Of a stretch of DNA of 64,000 nt, positions 8,498-21,499 are shown in pieces. Both the position numbers and the translations under genes were made by a program. Source of the stretch: Piscinibacter sp. (GTDB taxonomy: Bacteria > Pseudomonadota > Gammaproteobacteria > Burkholderiales > Burkholderiaceae_C); NCBI GenBank assembly GCA_016706565.1, contig JADJJI010000003.1, forward strand, positions 558,001-622,000. The letters run 5' to 3'. Under the pieces are notes generated by a model. The model searched no databases, was not told the origin of the DNA, and worked only from the letters and a program-made list of their open reading frames with translations. The stretch's first letter is position 1. The number at the start of each line of letters is the position of its first letter.

Positions 8498-9316
8498 ATG
8501 AAGACCTTCCCCCTGTCGTTCCGACTTTCCTCGCTCGTGCTCGCCACCGTGCTCGCCACGCCGCTGGCCGCGCAGGCCCAGAACATCGCCATCGTGAACG
8601 GCAAGGCCGTGCCCAAGGCACGCGTCGAGGCGCTGATGAGCCAGGCCCTGCGCCAGGGCAACCAGCAGCGCACGCCCGAACTCGAGCAGCAGGTGCGCGA
8701 CGAAGTCGTTCTGCGCGAGATGTTCATGCAGGAAGCCGAAAAGCGCGGCCTGGCCGCCTCGGCCGACTACAAGGCGCAGATGGAGTTCGCGCGCCAGAGC
8801 ATCCTGATCCGCGAGCTGTTCGCCGACCACCAGAAGAAGAACCCGGTCACCGATGCCGAGGTCCAGGCCGAGTACGACAAGTTCAAGAGCCAGTCCGGCG
8901 GCACCGAGTACCGCGCCCGCCACATCCTGGTCGAGAAGGAAGACGAAGCCAAGGCGCTGATCGCGCAGATCAAGGGCGGCGCCAAGTTCGAAGACCTGGC
9001 GAAGAAGAGCTCGAAGGACCCGGGCTCCGGCGAAAACGGCGGCGACCTGGACTTCGCCGCGGCCGGCGCCTACGTGCCCGAGTTCTCGCAGGCGATGGTC
9101 AAGCTGAAGAAGGGCGAGCTCACCGAGACGCCGGTGAAGACGCAGTTCGGCTGGCACATCATCAAGCTCGAGGACACGCGCGAAGCCAAGTTCCCGCCGC
9201 TCGAGGAAGTGAAGGGCCAGATCCAGCAGCGCATCGGCCAGCAGAAGCTCGCCGAATTCCGCGACGGCATCCGCTCCAAGGCGAAGACGGACTACAAGTT
9301 CTCGAACGCGAACTGA
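8498..9316 (+). CDS. Parvulin-type peptidylprolyl isomerase, periplasmic
   Basis: A 272-residue PpiC/SurA-like foldase. A signal peptide is clear (MKTFPLSFRLSSLVLATVLA, cleavage near AQA/QN). An N-terminal SurA-like region (residues ~25-130) is followed by one rotamase domain: YRARHILVEKEDEAKALIAQ, then SKDPGSGENGGDLDF and TPVKTQFGWHIIKLED. It would catalyse cis-trans proline isomerisation and assist outer-membrane protein folding. A single rotamase domain distinguishes it from SurA, which has two. It is the third gene of the yciB-bolA-ppi operon, 13 bases after bolA, and is followed by a hairpin. Confidence 0.93.
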   Translation: MKTFPLSFRLSSLVLATVLATPLAAQAQNIAIVNGKAVPKARVEALMSQALRQGNQQRTPELEQQVRDEVVLREMFMQEAEKRGLAASADYKAQMEFARQSILIRELFADHQKKNPVTDAEVQAEYDKFKSQSGGTEYRARHILVEKEDEAKALIAQIKGGAKFEDLAKKSSKDPGSGENGGDLDFAAAGAYVPEFSQAMVKLKKGELTETPVKTQFGWHIIKLEDTREAKFPPLEEVKGQIQQRIGQQKLAEFRDGIRSKAKTDYKFSNAN

Positions 9317-9324
9317 TCGTTCGC

Positions 9325-9341
9325 CGGGGCACGATGCCCCG
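9325..9341. terminator. Hairpin between convergent ppi and ABC ATPase genes
   Basis: CGGGGCA pairs with TGCCCCG around a CGA loop (seven perfect pairs). It lies nine bases after the isomerase stop and 16 bases beyond the stop of the convergent ABC gene. It is symmetric, so it could serve both directions. No U-tract follows on either strand, so classification as an intrinsic terminator is tentative. Confidence 0.4.
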
Positions 9342-9357
9342 CAACGCATCCCCTGCC

Positions 9358-10044
9358 CTACATCGCCAGCGCGCCCAGGTCGACCCGCCCGGCCTCGATG
9401 CGCAGCTGGCGGTCGCAGCGCGCGGCGATGCCGCGGTCGTGGGTCACCAGCACCAGCGTCGTGCCGGTCTCGCGGTTGAGCTCGAACATCAGCTCCATGA
9501 CCTTCTCTCCGGTGGCGAAGTCCAGGCTGCCGGTGGGTTCGTCGGCCAGCAGCACCGCCGGCTGCACGACGAAGGCCCGTGCCAGCGCCACGCGCTGCTG
9601 CTCGCCGCCGGACAGCACCTTCGGGTAGTGGCGCAGGCGCTCACCCAGTCCGACGCGGCCGAGCATCTCGGTGGACTGCACCCGCGCATCGCGGCGGCCC
9701 TGCAGCTCCAACGGCAGCATCACGTTCTCCAGTGCCGTCAGGTTGGCCAGCAACTGGAAGCTCTGGAACACGAAGCCCACCTTCTGCGCCCGCAATGCGG
9801 CGCGTGCGTCCTCGTCGATCGCGAAGATGTCGACGCCGGCGACCCTGACGGTGCCCGTGGTCGGCGTGTCCAGGCCGGCGATGATCGACAGCAGCGTGCT
9901 CTTGCCCGAGCCCGACGCGCCCACGATGGCGGCCGACTGACGCGCCGCCAGGGAGAAGTCGATCTCGTGGAGAATCGTCAAGGTACCGGTGGAGTCGTGC
10001 ACCTGCTTGGTGATGCGCTCGACGGCAATGATGGGTTCGGACAT
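9358..10044 (-). CDS. LolD/YbbA-type ABC transporter ATP-binding protein
   Basis: A 228-residue ATPase of the MacB/LolD superfamily. Walker [21 protein letters not shown], signature [15 protein letters not shown] and Walker [13 protein letters not shown] are all present, with the H-loop at VTHD. The divergent partner is a TesA-type esterase; in E. coli the equivalent ybbA lies divergent from tesA, so this is probably the ybbA orthologue, whose permease ybbB-like gene is not adjacent here. The start ATG (10044) overlaps the divergent esterase ATG by two bases, leaving no intergenic space. Confidence 0.88.
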   Translation of the reverse strand: MSEPIIAVERITKQVHDSTGTLTILHEIDFSLAARQSAAIVGASGSGKSTLLSIIAGLDTPTTGTVRVAGVDIFAIDEDARAALRAQKVGFVFQSFQLLANLTALENVMLPLELQGRRDARVQSTEMLGRVGLGERLRHYPKVLSGGEQQRVALARAFVVQPAVLLADEPTGSLDFATGEKVMELMFELNRETGTTLVLVTHDRGIAARCDRQLRIEAGRVDLGALAM

Positions 10045-10729
10045 GAATGAGAGTCGGGTTCGACACGCGGCCACACGCCGCGTCTGGCTGGCGCACTGTA
10101 GCCTGCTCGCGCTGGGCCTGTGGGCCGCGGGGGCGAATGCCGCGACGCCAGCCGCCACGGCCTCGCCGAAGGCGGCGACCATCCTCGTGGTCGGCGACAG
10201 CCTGTCGGCCGAGTACGGCCTTCCGCGCGGTGCCGGCTGGGTCGCGCTGCTCGAGCAGCGCCTGGCCAAGGAGGGTTTCGCCGCCAGCGTCGTCAATGCC
10301 AGCATCAGCGGCGATACCAGTTCGGGCGGGCGCTCACGCCTGCCGGCGCTGCTCAAGCAGCACCGGCCCACGCTGGTGGTGATCGAACTCGGCGGCAACG
10401 ACGCCTTGCGCGGCCTGCCGCTGGCGATGACGCGCGACAACCTGGCGCAGATGGTGAAGGCTTCGCGCGCGGCCGGCGCCAAGGTGCTGGTGCTGGGCAT
10501 GCAGGTGCCGCCCAACTATGGCCGCAAGTACGGCGACGACTTCTTCGCCCTGTTCCCCGCGGTGGCGCGGGCGGGTGGCGCCGCGCTGGTGCCCTTTCTG
10601 CTCGAGGGCGTGGCCAACGCGCCCAACGCCGAGGCGATGTTCCAGCCCGATCGCATCCACCCGGTGGCCGCCGCGCACCCGGTGATGCTGGGCAACGTCT
10701 GGCCGGTGCTGGCGCCCCTGCTCAGGTAG
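10043..10729 (+). CDS. tesA: Arylesterase / acyl-CoA thioesterase I-like GDSL hydrolase
   Basis: A 228-residue periplasmic SGNH hydrolase. After an N-terminal arginine-rich, hydrophobic signal sequence (RRVWLAHCSLLALGLWAAG, cleavage near ANA/AT) come the block I motif VVGDSLSAEYGL with the nucleophile serine, block III GGNDALRGLP, and block V DRIHPVAAAHPVM with catalytic Asp and His. It should cleave acyl esters or thioesters. The start shares two bases with the start codon of the divergent ABC ATPase. An in-frame ATG lies upstream (9989), but inside the ATPase coding region; the one chosen gives a sensible signal peptide. Confidence 0.88.
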   Translation: MNESRVRHAATRRVWLAHCSLLALGLWAAGANAATPAATASPKAATILVVGDSLSAEYGLPRGAGWVALLEQRLAKEGFAASVVNASISGDTSSGGRSRLPALLKQHRPTLVVIELGGNDALRGLPLAMTRDNLAQMVKASRAAGAKVLVLGMQVPPNYGRKYGDDFFALFPAVARAGGAALVPFLLEGVANAPNAEAMFQPDRIHPVAAAHPVMLGNVWPVLAPLLR

Positions 10730-10750
10730 CGCTTCGCGAGTTCGAGCGGC

Positions 10751-12718
10751 TCAGCGCTCGCGCACGGCTCCCGGGCGGTCGTCGCGCTCGCGGCGTTGTT
10801 CGGGCGCGCGCTGCGGCTCGGCTTGAGGCGCTCGCGCGCCCGCATCAGGCCGCTCGGCTCGCCCGTTTTGCTGGCCCATGCCGCGCATCACTGCCCCCGG
10901 GTTCACCGCGGGCACCGGCGTGGCCGCCGGGCGCTGCACGGGCACCACCGGCTGGGCCGATTGCGCCGGTGCGGGCCTGGGCAGCGGCTGAGCCTGCGGC
11001 ATCTGGGGCGGCTGGGCGGGCTGCGCGGGGCGGATCGCCGGCGAGGTTTGCGGCATCGGCAGCGGGCGCGCCGCCGGCGGCGCCACCACGGCCGGTGGGG
11101 TGACCGGAGCCGTGCGAACCTGCGGCTGGTCCTGCGGTTGCGGCCGAACCTGCGGCTGCGCCGGCTGCACCGGCTGAAGTTGCGGCTGCAATTGCGCAGG
11201 CCGGCCATCGGGGGCCTGGCGCACCACGTCCGGCTGGTCACCGCGCTTGAAGCTCGGGATTCGTTCGCGCACGGCCGGAGAGAGGCCGCCGGCCGGCGCG
11301 GGCGTCGGGCGCACGGCTGGCGCGTCCGGGCGGCGCTGAACGGGCGGCGGCGCCGCCACTGGCGGCGCTGCGACGATGTTGCCACGCGGCGGCTCGTTGC
11401 CGAGTTCGCGCACCGCCGGCGAACTGCGCCACTGCGCCGCGGCGGCCGCCACCGGCTGGCGCGTGGTCAGCGTGTTCGCGGGAACCACCGTCACTGCATG
11501 CGGGAACTTGCGATTGCGGTAGTCGCGTTCGCCCACCGCCTGCTGCGGGTTGTTGATGATGGTGGTGATGTTGGTGATGTTGGTGACATGCGTGACGTTG
11601 ACGCTGCGCACGTAGCCCGGGCTGACGCGGTAGGTCGGCACGTAGACCTCGCGCGGCGCCAGGGGCACCCATCCGACCGCAGGCCCGCCGCCCACGGTGA
11701 TGCCGATCTGCAGGCGCGGCCCGCCGATCCAGGCCACCAGCGCCGGCGCGTAGACCGGGCGGCGCACGTAGGTGCCCGGCGACCAGCACCAGCTGGCGCC
11801 GACGTAGACCCAGCGGCCGTAGTGGAACGGCGCGAAGCCCCAGGGCGCATCGTCGACCCAGGTCCAGCCCCAGGGGGCGACCCAGGCCCAGCGGCCGGTG
11901 GTGTAAGGCGCCCAGCCGGCCGACACGCCGCGCGGCACCCACAGCGCGCCGTACTCGGGGTTCTGCTGCCAGGCGCCGTAGCGGTCGAGGTCCTCGACGC
12001 CGGTCATCTCGGGCGAGACGTAGCGTGTGGACACGCTGCGGTCGTCGGCGCGGTCGCGTTCGGCGACCCAGCCGGAGAAGGCGTCGCGCACCGGCTCCAC
12101 GATGCTGTATTGCGCGGCGTTGGCGTTATCGAGCCAGAACTCGGCGCGCTGGCCGCTGTACACCGTCAGCGCGCTGCCCGGGCCTTCGTAGAGGGCCTGG
12201 CCGGATTGCACCGTGACGCGGCTCGTGTCGTCTTCGCGGTCGAAGCGGTAGCGGCCGGTGCGCTGGGCGGTGAAGCGGCCTTCGCTGGTGCGCAGCTCGA
12301 ACTCGGGCACCGCCTCGCGGCTGCGCAAGCGTACCGCCAGGCTGCCGCCGTGCAGTTGCAGCGACACATGCTCGTCATCGAGCCGGAACACCTCGAACTC
12401 GCTGCCGCGATCCACCCGCACGGTGGTCGAGCCGATGCGGACTTCCGCACGGCCGTCGCCGTCGGTGGCCACACGGTCCCCGGCGGTCAGCGGGCGGTTG
12501 CGCTCGGCGGCGATCCATTCGCCTTCTTCCGGGTGATAGAGCCAGACCTGTCCCTGAACCTCGGAAATGCGGCCGACCCGGCCGGGCGGGTCGATCGCCT
12601 CGCCCTGGGCCTGCGAGGGCACGGGCGCGGCCAGCGCGGTGCCGGCCTGCAGGAGCGGGAAGGCACACAGGGCCGCCAGGGCCAGGCGGTGCAGCAGACG
12701 GGGAGTTTGGCTTCGCAT
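10751..12718 (-). CDS. Secreted FecR-like / DUF6600 protein with Pro/Gln-rich tail
   Basis: A 655-residue exported protein. A signal peptide (MRSQTPRLLHRLALAALCAF, cleavage near ALA/AP) is followed by a FecR-like domain at ~residues 45-170 (GRISEVQGQVWLYHPEEGEW, DRVATDGDGRAEVRIGSTTV). Residues ~215-380 form a Trp/Tyr/Gly-rich region of the DUF6600 type (GRWAWVAPWGWTWVDDAPWG, HYGRWVYVGASWCWSPGTY). The last ~200 residues are low-complexity, dominated by P, Q, A and R. Such proteins are common in Burkholderiales and of unknown function; a cell-surface or envelope role is inferred. No FecI-type sigma factor is adjacent, so it is not a FecR regulator in the usual sense. Confidence 0.8.
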   Translation of the reverse strand: MRSQTPRLLHRLALAALCAFPLLQAGTALAAPVPSQAQGEAIDPPGRVGRISEVQGQVWLYHPEEGEWIAAERNRPLTAGDRVATDGDGRAEVRIGSTTVRVDRGSEFEVFRLDDEHVSLQLHGGSLAVRLRSREAVPEFELRTSEGRFTAQRTGRYRFDREDDTSRVTVQSGQALYEGPGSALTVYSGQRAEFWLDNANAAQYSIVEPVRDAFSGWVAERDRADDRSVSTRYVSPEMTGVEDLDRYGAWQQNPEYGALWVPRGVSAGWAPYTTGRWAWVAPWGWTWVDDAPWGFAPFHYGRWVYVGASWCWSPGTYVRRPVYAPALVAWIGGPRLQIGITVGGGPAVGWVPLAPREVYVPTYRVSPGYVRSVNVTHVTNITNITTIINNPQQAVGERDYRNRKFPHAVTVVPANTLTTRQPVAAAAAQWRSSPAVRELGNEPPRGNIVAAPPVAAPPPVQRRPDAPAVRPTPAPAGGLSPAVRERIPSFKRGDQPDVVRQAPDGRPAQLQPQLQPVQPAQPQVRPQPQDQPQVRTAPVTPPAVVAPPAARPLPMPQTSPAIRPAQPAQPPQMPQAQPLPRPAPAQSAQPVVPVQRPAATPVPAVNPGAVMRGMGQQNGRAERPDAGARAPQAEPQRAPEQRRERDDRPGAVRER

Positions 12719-12852
12719 GGGGTGCCTCGTTCTTGTCAGATCCGGCCCGGGCGCCGACACGGCAGCCAGGCTGTCCTTCCGCAACGCGCCGGGAGCCGCA
12801 CCAGCCGACCGCAGCGCTGCGGCCGACACACAGCTTTACACGCCGGCAGCGT

Positions 12853-13385
12853 TCATTCGTCTTCGGACGCGTCCAGGCCGGGGAACAGCACGCTGGTATA
12901 GCCGAAACGGCTGAAATCGCGCACTCGCATCGGATAGAGCTTGCCGATGAGGTGGTCGCACTCGTGCTGCACCACGCGGGCATGGAAACCCTCGGCCTCG
13001 CGCTCGATGCGCTGCCCCTTCGGATCGAAGCCGGTGTAGCGGATGCGAGCGAAGCGTGGCACCACGGCGCGCAGGCCCGGCACCGACAGGCAGCCTTCCC
13101 AGCCTTCGTCTTCCTCGTCGGACAGCGGCTCGATGCTCGGGTTGAGCAGCACCGTCTCGGGCACCGGCTCGCGGTCCGGGTAGCGGCGGTTGGTGGTGAA
13201 TCCGAAGATCACCAGCGCCAGGTCCACGCCGATCTGCGGCGCCGCGAGGCCCGCGCCTTCGGCGGCGCGCATGGTCTCGAACATGTCGCGGATCAGCGCG
13301 TGCAGCTCCGGCGTGTCGAAGGCCTGCACCGGCTTGGCGACGCGCAACAAGCGCGGATCGCCCATCTTCAAGATCTCTCGAATGG

Positions 13386-13389
<4 letters not shown>
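12853..13389 (-). CDS. def: Peptide deformylase
   Basis: A 178-residue metalloenzyme that removes the formyl group from nascent protein N-termini. All three family motifs are intact: [17 protein letters not shown] (metal-ligand cysteine) and [12 protein letters not shown] (HEXXH metal ligands and catalytic glutamate). The ATG overlaps the stop of the upstream VOC gene as ATGA, so it is translationally coupled to the propionate operon. It is probably a second deformylase, because the housekeeping copy in this group usually sits next to fmt; that is inference, as only this window is visible. Confidence 0.92.
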
Positions 13390-15889
<2,500 letters not shown>

Positions 15890-15924
15890 GGTCAGTGGTC
15901 CTTCCTGCGGGCGCGGGGGGCCGA

Positions 15925-17457
<1,533 letters not shown>

Positions 17458-17471
17458 GGTCTCTTGCCTCC

Positions 17472-18479
17472 TCAACGCTTGGATTGTTCGAACAGGTTCA
17501 GCAGCGCGCGCGCTGCGGCCGATGGAGCGATTCGCGCGTCGCTGACGTCGCGCAGGGTCTGCGGCAGCGCCTGGCGCACCGCGGGGTGGTGATCGAAGTC
17601 GGCACGCAGCCGGGCGTGCACGATGTCCCACATCCAGGCCAGCGATTGCTGCTGGCGCCGGGCATCGAATTCGCCGCCGGCGCGCCGCTTGGCGTGGAAG
17701 TTCTGCACCATCGTCCAGAAAGCATCGACGCCCTGCGCCTTCAGCGCGCTGATCTGCATCACCTGCGGCTGCCAGCGATCGCCGGATTGCGCCGGATGGC
17801 CGTGGAAGTTGAAGACGCGCAGCGCCGAGGTGATCTGCGCCTGGGCCCGCGTGGCCGCAGCGGCGTCGAGGTCGGCCTTGTTGATGACCACCAGATCGGC
17901 CAGCTCCATCACGCCCTTCTTGATCGCCTGCAGGTCGTCGCCGGCGTTGGGCAGCTGCAGCAGCACGAACATGTCGGTCATGCCGGCCACGGCCGTCTCG
18001 CTCTGGCCGACGCCGACGGTCTCGACGATCACCACGTCGTAGCCCGCCGCCTCGCACACCAGCATGGCCTCGCGCGTTTTCTCGGCCACGCCACCGAGCG
18101 TGCCGCTGGCCGGGCTCGGGCGGATGTAGGCGGCCTCGTTGACGGAGAGGAACTCCATGCGCGTCTTGTCGCCGAGGATGGATCCGCCGGAGACGCTGGA
18201 CGAGGGGTCGATGGCCAGCACCGCCACGCGGTGGCCCTGCGCGATGAGGAACAGGCCCAGCGCCTCGATGAAGGTCGACTTGCCCACGCCCGGCACGCCG
18301 GAGATGCCCAGGCGGATCGCTTGGCCCGTGTGCGGCAGCAGCGCATTGAGCAGCGCATCGGCGCGCGCGCGGTGGTCGGCGCGCGTCGATTCGAGCAGCG
18401 TGATGGCCTTGGCCAGCGCGCGCCGCTCGCGGCGTCGCACACCCTCCATCAACGCCTGGTCGGCGGCCGGCAGGCTCAC
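17472..18479 (-). CDS. meaB: Methylmalonyl-CoA mutase-associated GTPase MeaB/ArgK
   Basis: A 335-residue G3E-family P-loop GTPase. Walker [16 protein letters not shown], the switch region [18 protein letters not shown] and the base-recognition motif NKADL are all intact. MeaB gates delivery of adenosylcobalamin to methylmalonyl-CoA mutase and protects the enzyme from inactivation. It starts with GTG four bases after the mutase C-terminal reading frame ends. Its presence implies the genome depends on a working B12-dependent mutase, which bears on how the frameshift upstream should be read. Confidence 0.94.
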   Translation of the reverse strand: MSLPAADQALMEGVRRRERRALAKAITLLESTRADHRARADALLNALLPHTGQAIRLGISGVPGVGKSTFIEALGLFLIAQGHRVAVLAIDPSSSVSGGSILGDKTRMEFLSVNEAAYIRPSPASGTLGGVAEKTREAMLVCEAAGYDVVIVETVGVGQSETAVAGMTDMFVLLQLPNAGDDLQAIKKGVMELADLVVINKADLDAAAATRAQAQITSALRVFNFHGHPAQSGDRWQPQVMQISALKAQGVDAFWTMVQNFHAKRRAGGEFDARRQQQSLAWMWDIVHARLRADFDHHPAVRQALPQTLRDVSDARIAPSAAARALLNLFEQSKR

Positions 18480-18483
18480 GGGC

Positions 18484-18981
18484 TCAGGCCTTCTTGGAAA
18501 TGTTCTTCTTGATCTGCTCGAGCACGTCCTTCGCGCTCGCGGGGATCGGCGTGCCCGGGCCGTAGATGCCCTTCACGCCGGATTCGTAGAGGAAGTCGTA
18601 GTCCTGGCGCGGGATCACGCCGCCGACGAAGACGATGATGTCGTCGGCCCCCTGCGCCTTCAGGCTCGGGATGATCGCCGGCACCAGCGTCTTGTGCCCG
18701 GCCGCGAGCGTGCTGACGCCCACCGCGTGCACGTCGTTCTCGATCGCCTGGCGCGCGCATTCCTCGGGCGTCTGGAACAGCGGGCCGATGTCGACGTCGA
18801 AGCCGAGGTCGGCGAAGGCCGTGGCCACGACCTTGGCGCCGCGGTCGTGGCCGTCCTGGCCGAGCTTGGCGATCATCACGCGCGGGCGGCGGCCCTGGCT
18901 CTCGGCGAAATCGGCAATCTCGGCCTTCAGCTTGTCCCAGCCCTCGGCACTGTCGTAGGCGGCTGCGTACACACCGGTCAC
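18484..18981 (-). CDS. Methylmalonyl-CoA mutase, cobalamin-binding C-terminal domain (out of frame with the catalytic part)
   Basis: A 165-codon frame carrying the complete B12-binding domain: [19 protein letters not shown] (the DxHxxG lower-ligand histidine loop), [14 protein letters not shown] and [18 protein letters not shown]. It could start at the GTG at 18981, which overlaps the stop of the catalytic frame as GTGA. Reading further upstream in this frame restores [10 protein letters not shown], normal mutase linker sequence that should follow EKAWG of the other frame, so the gene looks like a ~720-residue single-chain mutase split by a one-base loss near 19003-19009. Either a sequencing error, a mutation, or a translationally coupled split enzyme. 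Confidence 0.85.
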   Translation of the reverse strand: MTGVYAAAYDSAEGWDKLKAEIADFAESQGRRPRVMIAKLGQDGHDRGAKVVATAFADLGFDVDIGPLFQTPEECARQAIENDVHAVGVSTLAAGHKTLVPAIIPSLKAQGADDIIVFVGGVIPRQDYDFLYESGVKGIYGPGTPIPASAKDVLEQIKKNISKKA

Positions 18982-20645
18982 CTTCTGCGTATCGGCGCGG
19001 TGGCGCCCCAGGCCTTTTCCAAGGCATCCGACACCTCGCCCACCGTGGCACGCAGGCGCACCGCCTGGATGCTCAGGTCGAGCAGGTTTCCCTGACCAGT
19101 CTCGGCACAGGCCGTCAGTGCGTCAAGCGCCGCCTTCACCTGGGCCGCATTGCGCTTCGCGCGCACCGACTGCAGGCGCTTGACCTGGTTCTCGCGCACC
19201 GCGTGGTTGTCGACCTCGAGCGTCTCGATGACGTCTTCCTTGGCGAGCTTGTACTTGTTGACGCCGACGATGACGTCCTTGCCCGAGTCGATGCGCGCCT
19301 GCTTCTCGGCGGCGCTGGCCTCGATCTTCAGCTTGGCCCAGCCGGAGTCGACCGCCTTGACCATGCCGCCCATCGCATCGACCTCCTCGATGATCGCCCA
19401 GGCGGCATCGGCCATGTCCTGCGTCAGCTTCTCCATCATGTAGCTGCCGGCCCAGGGGTCGACCACGTTGGTGATGTGCGTCTCTTCCTGGATGATCAGC
19501 TGCGTGTTGCGCGCGATGCGCGCGCTGAACTCGGTGGGCAGCGCGATCGCCTCGTCGAAGCTGTTGGTGTGCAGGCTCTGCGTGCCGCCGAACACCGCGG
19601 CCATCGCCTCGATGGTGGTGCGCACGACGTTGTTGTACGGGTCCTGCTCGGTCAGGCTCCAGCCCGAGGTCTGGCAGTGCGTGCGCAGCATCAGGCTCTT
19701 CGGGTTCTTGGGCGCGAACTCCTTCATGATCTTCCACCACAGCAGCCGCGCCGCGCGCATCTTGGCCACCTCGAGATAGAAGTTCATGCCGATGGCCCAG
19801 AAGAAGCTCAGGCGCCCGGCGAATTCGTCGACGTCCAGCCCCTTGGCCAGCGCCGTCTTCACGTACTCCTTGCCGTCGGCCAGCGTGAAGGCGAGTTCCA
19901 GCGCCTGGTTCGCCCCCGCCTCCTGCATGTGATAGCCGGAAATCGAGATCGAGTTGAACTTCGGCATCTTCTTTGCCGTGTACTCGATGATGTCGCCGAT
20001 GACCCGCATGCTCGGCTCGGGCGGGTAGATGTAGGTGTTGCGGACCATGAACTCCTTGAGGATGTCGTTCTGGATGGTCCCGCTGAGCTTGTCCTGCGAT
20101 ACGCCCTGCTCCTCCGCCGCGACCACGTAGCCCGCCAGCACCGGCAGCACCGCGCCGTTCATCGTCATCGACACCGAGACCTTGTCGAGCGGGATGCCGT
20201 CGAACAGGATCTTCATGTCCTCCACCGAGTCGATCGCCACGCCGGCCTTGCCGACGTCGCCCGTCACGCGCGGGTGGTCGCTGTCGTAGCCGCGGTGCGT
20301 GGCCAGGTCGAAGGCGACGCTGACGCCCTGCCCGCCAGCAGCCAGCGCCTTGCGGTAGAAGTCGTTGGAAGCTTCGGCGGTGGAGAAGCCGGCGTACTGG
20401 CGGATCGTCCACGGCCGCACGGCGTACATCGTGGCCTGCGGCCCTCGCACATAAGGCGCGAAGCCGGGCAAGGTGTCGGCGTAGGACAGCGTTTTCAGGT
20501 CGGCCGCCGTGTAGAGCGGCTTGACGACGATGCCCTCGGGCGTGACCCAGTTCAAGGCCTCGACATTGCCGCCGGGGGCCGACTTGGCAGCGGCCTTGTG
20601 CCATTGGGCCAGCGCTTCGGATGCGCGGACGGGGTCGTTGGACAT
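18978..20645 (-). CDS. Methylmalonyl-CoA mutase, catalytic domain (frameshifted before the B12 domain)
   Basis: A 555-residue frame holding the whole TIM-barrel substrate domain of B12-dependent methylmalonyl-CoA mutase, which converts (R)-methylmalonyl-CoA to succinyl-CoA. Conserved blocks include [39 protein letters not shown] and [20 protein letters not shown]. The frame ends [13 protein letters not shown], whereas the family continues into the cobalamin domain found in the next frame (18484-18981). The ATG at 20645 is chosen over 20651 because GAGGAG abuts the latter but lies six bases before the former. It is first in the propionate operon and divergent from a GntR regulator, 35 bases away. 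Confidence 0.88.
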   Translation of the reverse strand: MSNDPVRASEALAQWHKAAAKSAPGGNVEALNWVTPEGIVVKPLYTAADLKTLSYADTLPGFAPYVRGPQATMYAVRPWTIRQYAGFSTAEASNDFYRKALAAGGQGVSVAFDLATHRGYDSDHPRVTGDVGKAGVAIDSVEDMKILFDGIPLDKVSVSMTMNGAVLPVLAGYVVAAEEQGVSQDKLSGTIQNDILKEFMVRNTYIYPPEPSMRVIGDIIEYTAKKMPKFNSISISGYHMQEAGANQALELAFTLADGKEYVKTALAKGLDVDEFAGRLSFFWAIGMNFYLEVAKMRAARLLWWKIMKEFAPKNPKSLMLRTHCQTSGWSLTEQDPYNNVVRTTIEAMAAVFGGTQSLHTNSFDEAIALPTEFSARIARNTQLIIQEETHITNVVDPWAGSYMMEKLTQDMADAAWAIIEEVDAMGGMVKAVDSGWAKLKIEASAAEKQARIDSGKDVIVGVNKYKLAKEDVIETLEVDNHAVRENQVKRLQSVRAKRNAAQVKAALDALTACAETGQGNLLDLSIQAVRLRATVGEVSDALEKAWGATAPIRRR

Positions 20646-20680
20646 GCTCATCTCCTCGGGCTCGGCTCACCGATGCTCAC

Positions 20681-21499
20681 ATGCTGCGCTTTGCAGGGGT
20701 GGACGGGACGCGCGCGCTCTACGAGCAGGTGGCCGAGCAGCTGCGCACGCGCATCCTCGCCCACACGCTGGCGCCGGGCAGCTGGATCGACGAGCAGGCC
20801 CTCGCGGCGGAGTACGGCATCAGCCGCACGCCGCTGCGCGAGGCGCTCAAGGTGCTGGCCGCCGAAGGCCTGGTGACGATGAAGCTGCGCCGCGGCGCCT
20901 ACGTCACCGAGGTGTCGGAGCGCGACCTCGCCGAGGTCTTCCACCTGCTCGCGCTGCTGGAAAGCGACGCCGCGCGCGTGGCCGCCAGGAAGGCCACCGA
21001 GGAAGAGATGACCGAGCTGCTGGCCATCCACGACGAGCTCGAATCGGCCATCGACGATCGTGATCGTTTTTTCGCCGCCAACGAGCGCTTCCACATGCGC
21101 CTGCTCGAGATCGCCGACAACCGCTGGCGCATTCAGGTGGTGGCCGACCTGCGCAAGGTGATGAAGCTCAACCCGCCCCGGCCCCCCCGCAATGCGCGTC
21201 ATCGGCCGCGGCGGCGAGCTGGTCTTCCGCGAGAGCGAAGACCAGAAGCACTTCCGCCGCGTCACCCTCGGTTGCCCGGTGATCATGGGCCGCAAGACCT
21301 GGGACTCGCTGCCGCAGCGCTTTCGCCCGCTGCCGGGCCGCCTCAACATTGTCGTCACGCGCAATGCGCAGTGGTCGGCCGAGGGTGCGATGCGCGCAGG
21401 CTCGCTGGCCGAGGCCTTGTCGCTCGCCGGCGATGCCGCCAAGGTCTTCGTGATCGGCGGCGCCGAGCTCTATGCGCTGGCGCTGCCGCAAGCCGATGA
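20681..21499 (+). CDS. GntR/FCD family regulator, 3'-truncated and fused to downstream sequence
   Basis: Residues 1-165 are a clear FCD-type GntR regulator: winged-helix DNA-binding domain (LYEQVAEQLRTRILAHTLAP, YGISRTPLREALKVLAAEGL) then the start of the ligand-binding FCD domain (FHLLALLESDAARVA, FFAANERFHMRLLEIADNRW). After KVMKLN (~21176) the family sequence stops; the remaining open frame to 21499 is dihydrofolate reductase read in the wrong frame. About 45-50 C-terminal FCD residues, including part of the ligand pocket, are missing. It is divergent from the mutase, 35 bases apart, and so was probably the propionate-operon regulator. See findings for the junction. Confidence 0.72.
   Translation: MLRFAGVDGTRALYEQVAEQLRTRILAHTLAPGSWIDEQALAAEYGISRTPLREALKVLAAEGLVTMKLRRGAYVTEVSERDLAEVFHLLALLESDAARVAARKATEEEMTELLAIHDELESAIDDRDRFFAANERFHMRLLEIADNRWRIQVVADLRKVMKLNPPRPPRNARHRPRRRAGLPRERRPEALPPRHPRLPGDHGPQDLGLAAAALSPAAGPPQHCRHAQCAVVGRGCDARRLAGRGLVARRRCRQGLRDRRRRALCAGAAASR

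Noticed and set aside
10796-12901. A 701-codon plus-strand frame across the FecR/DUF6600 gene
   Set aside because: The minus-strand protein has a signal peptide and recognised domains; the plus frame is compositionally random and antisense.
18484-18981. A genuine separate small subunit of methylmalonyl-CoA mutase
   Set aside because: Not fully excluded, but the linker sequence lost in the catalytic frame is present just upstream in this frame, which fits a single-base loss better than an evolved split.
20646-20680. A promoter pair between the mutase and GntR genes
   Set aside because: Only 35 bases separate the two starts and no convincing -35/-10 pair or dyad operator was recognisable.
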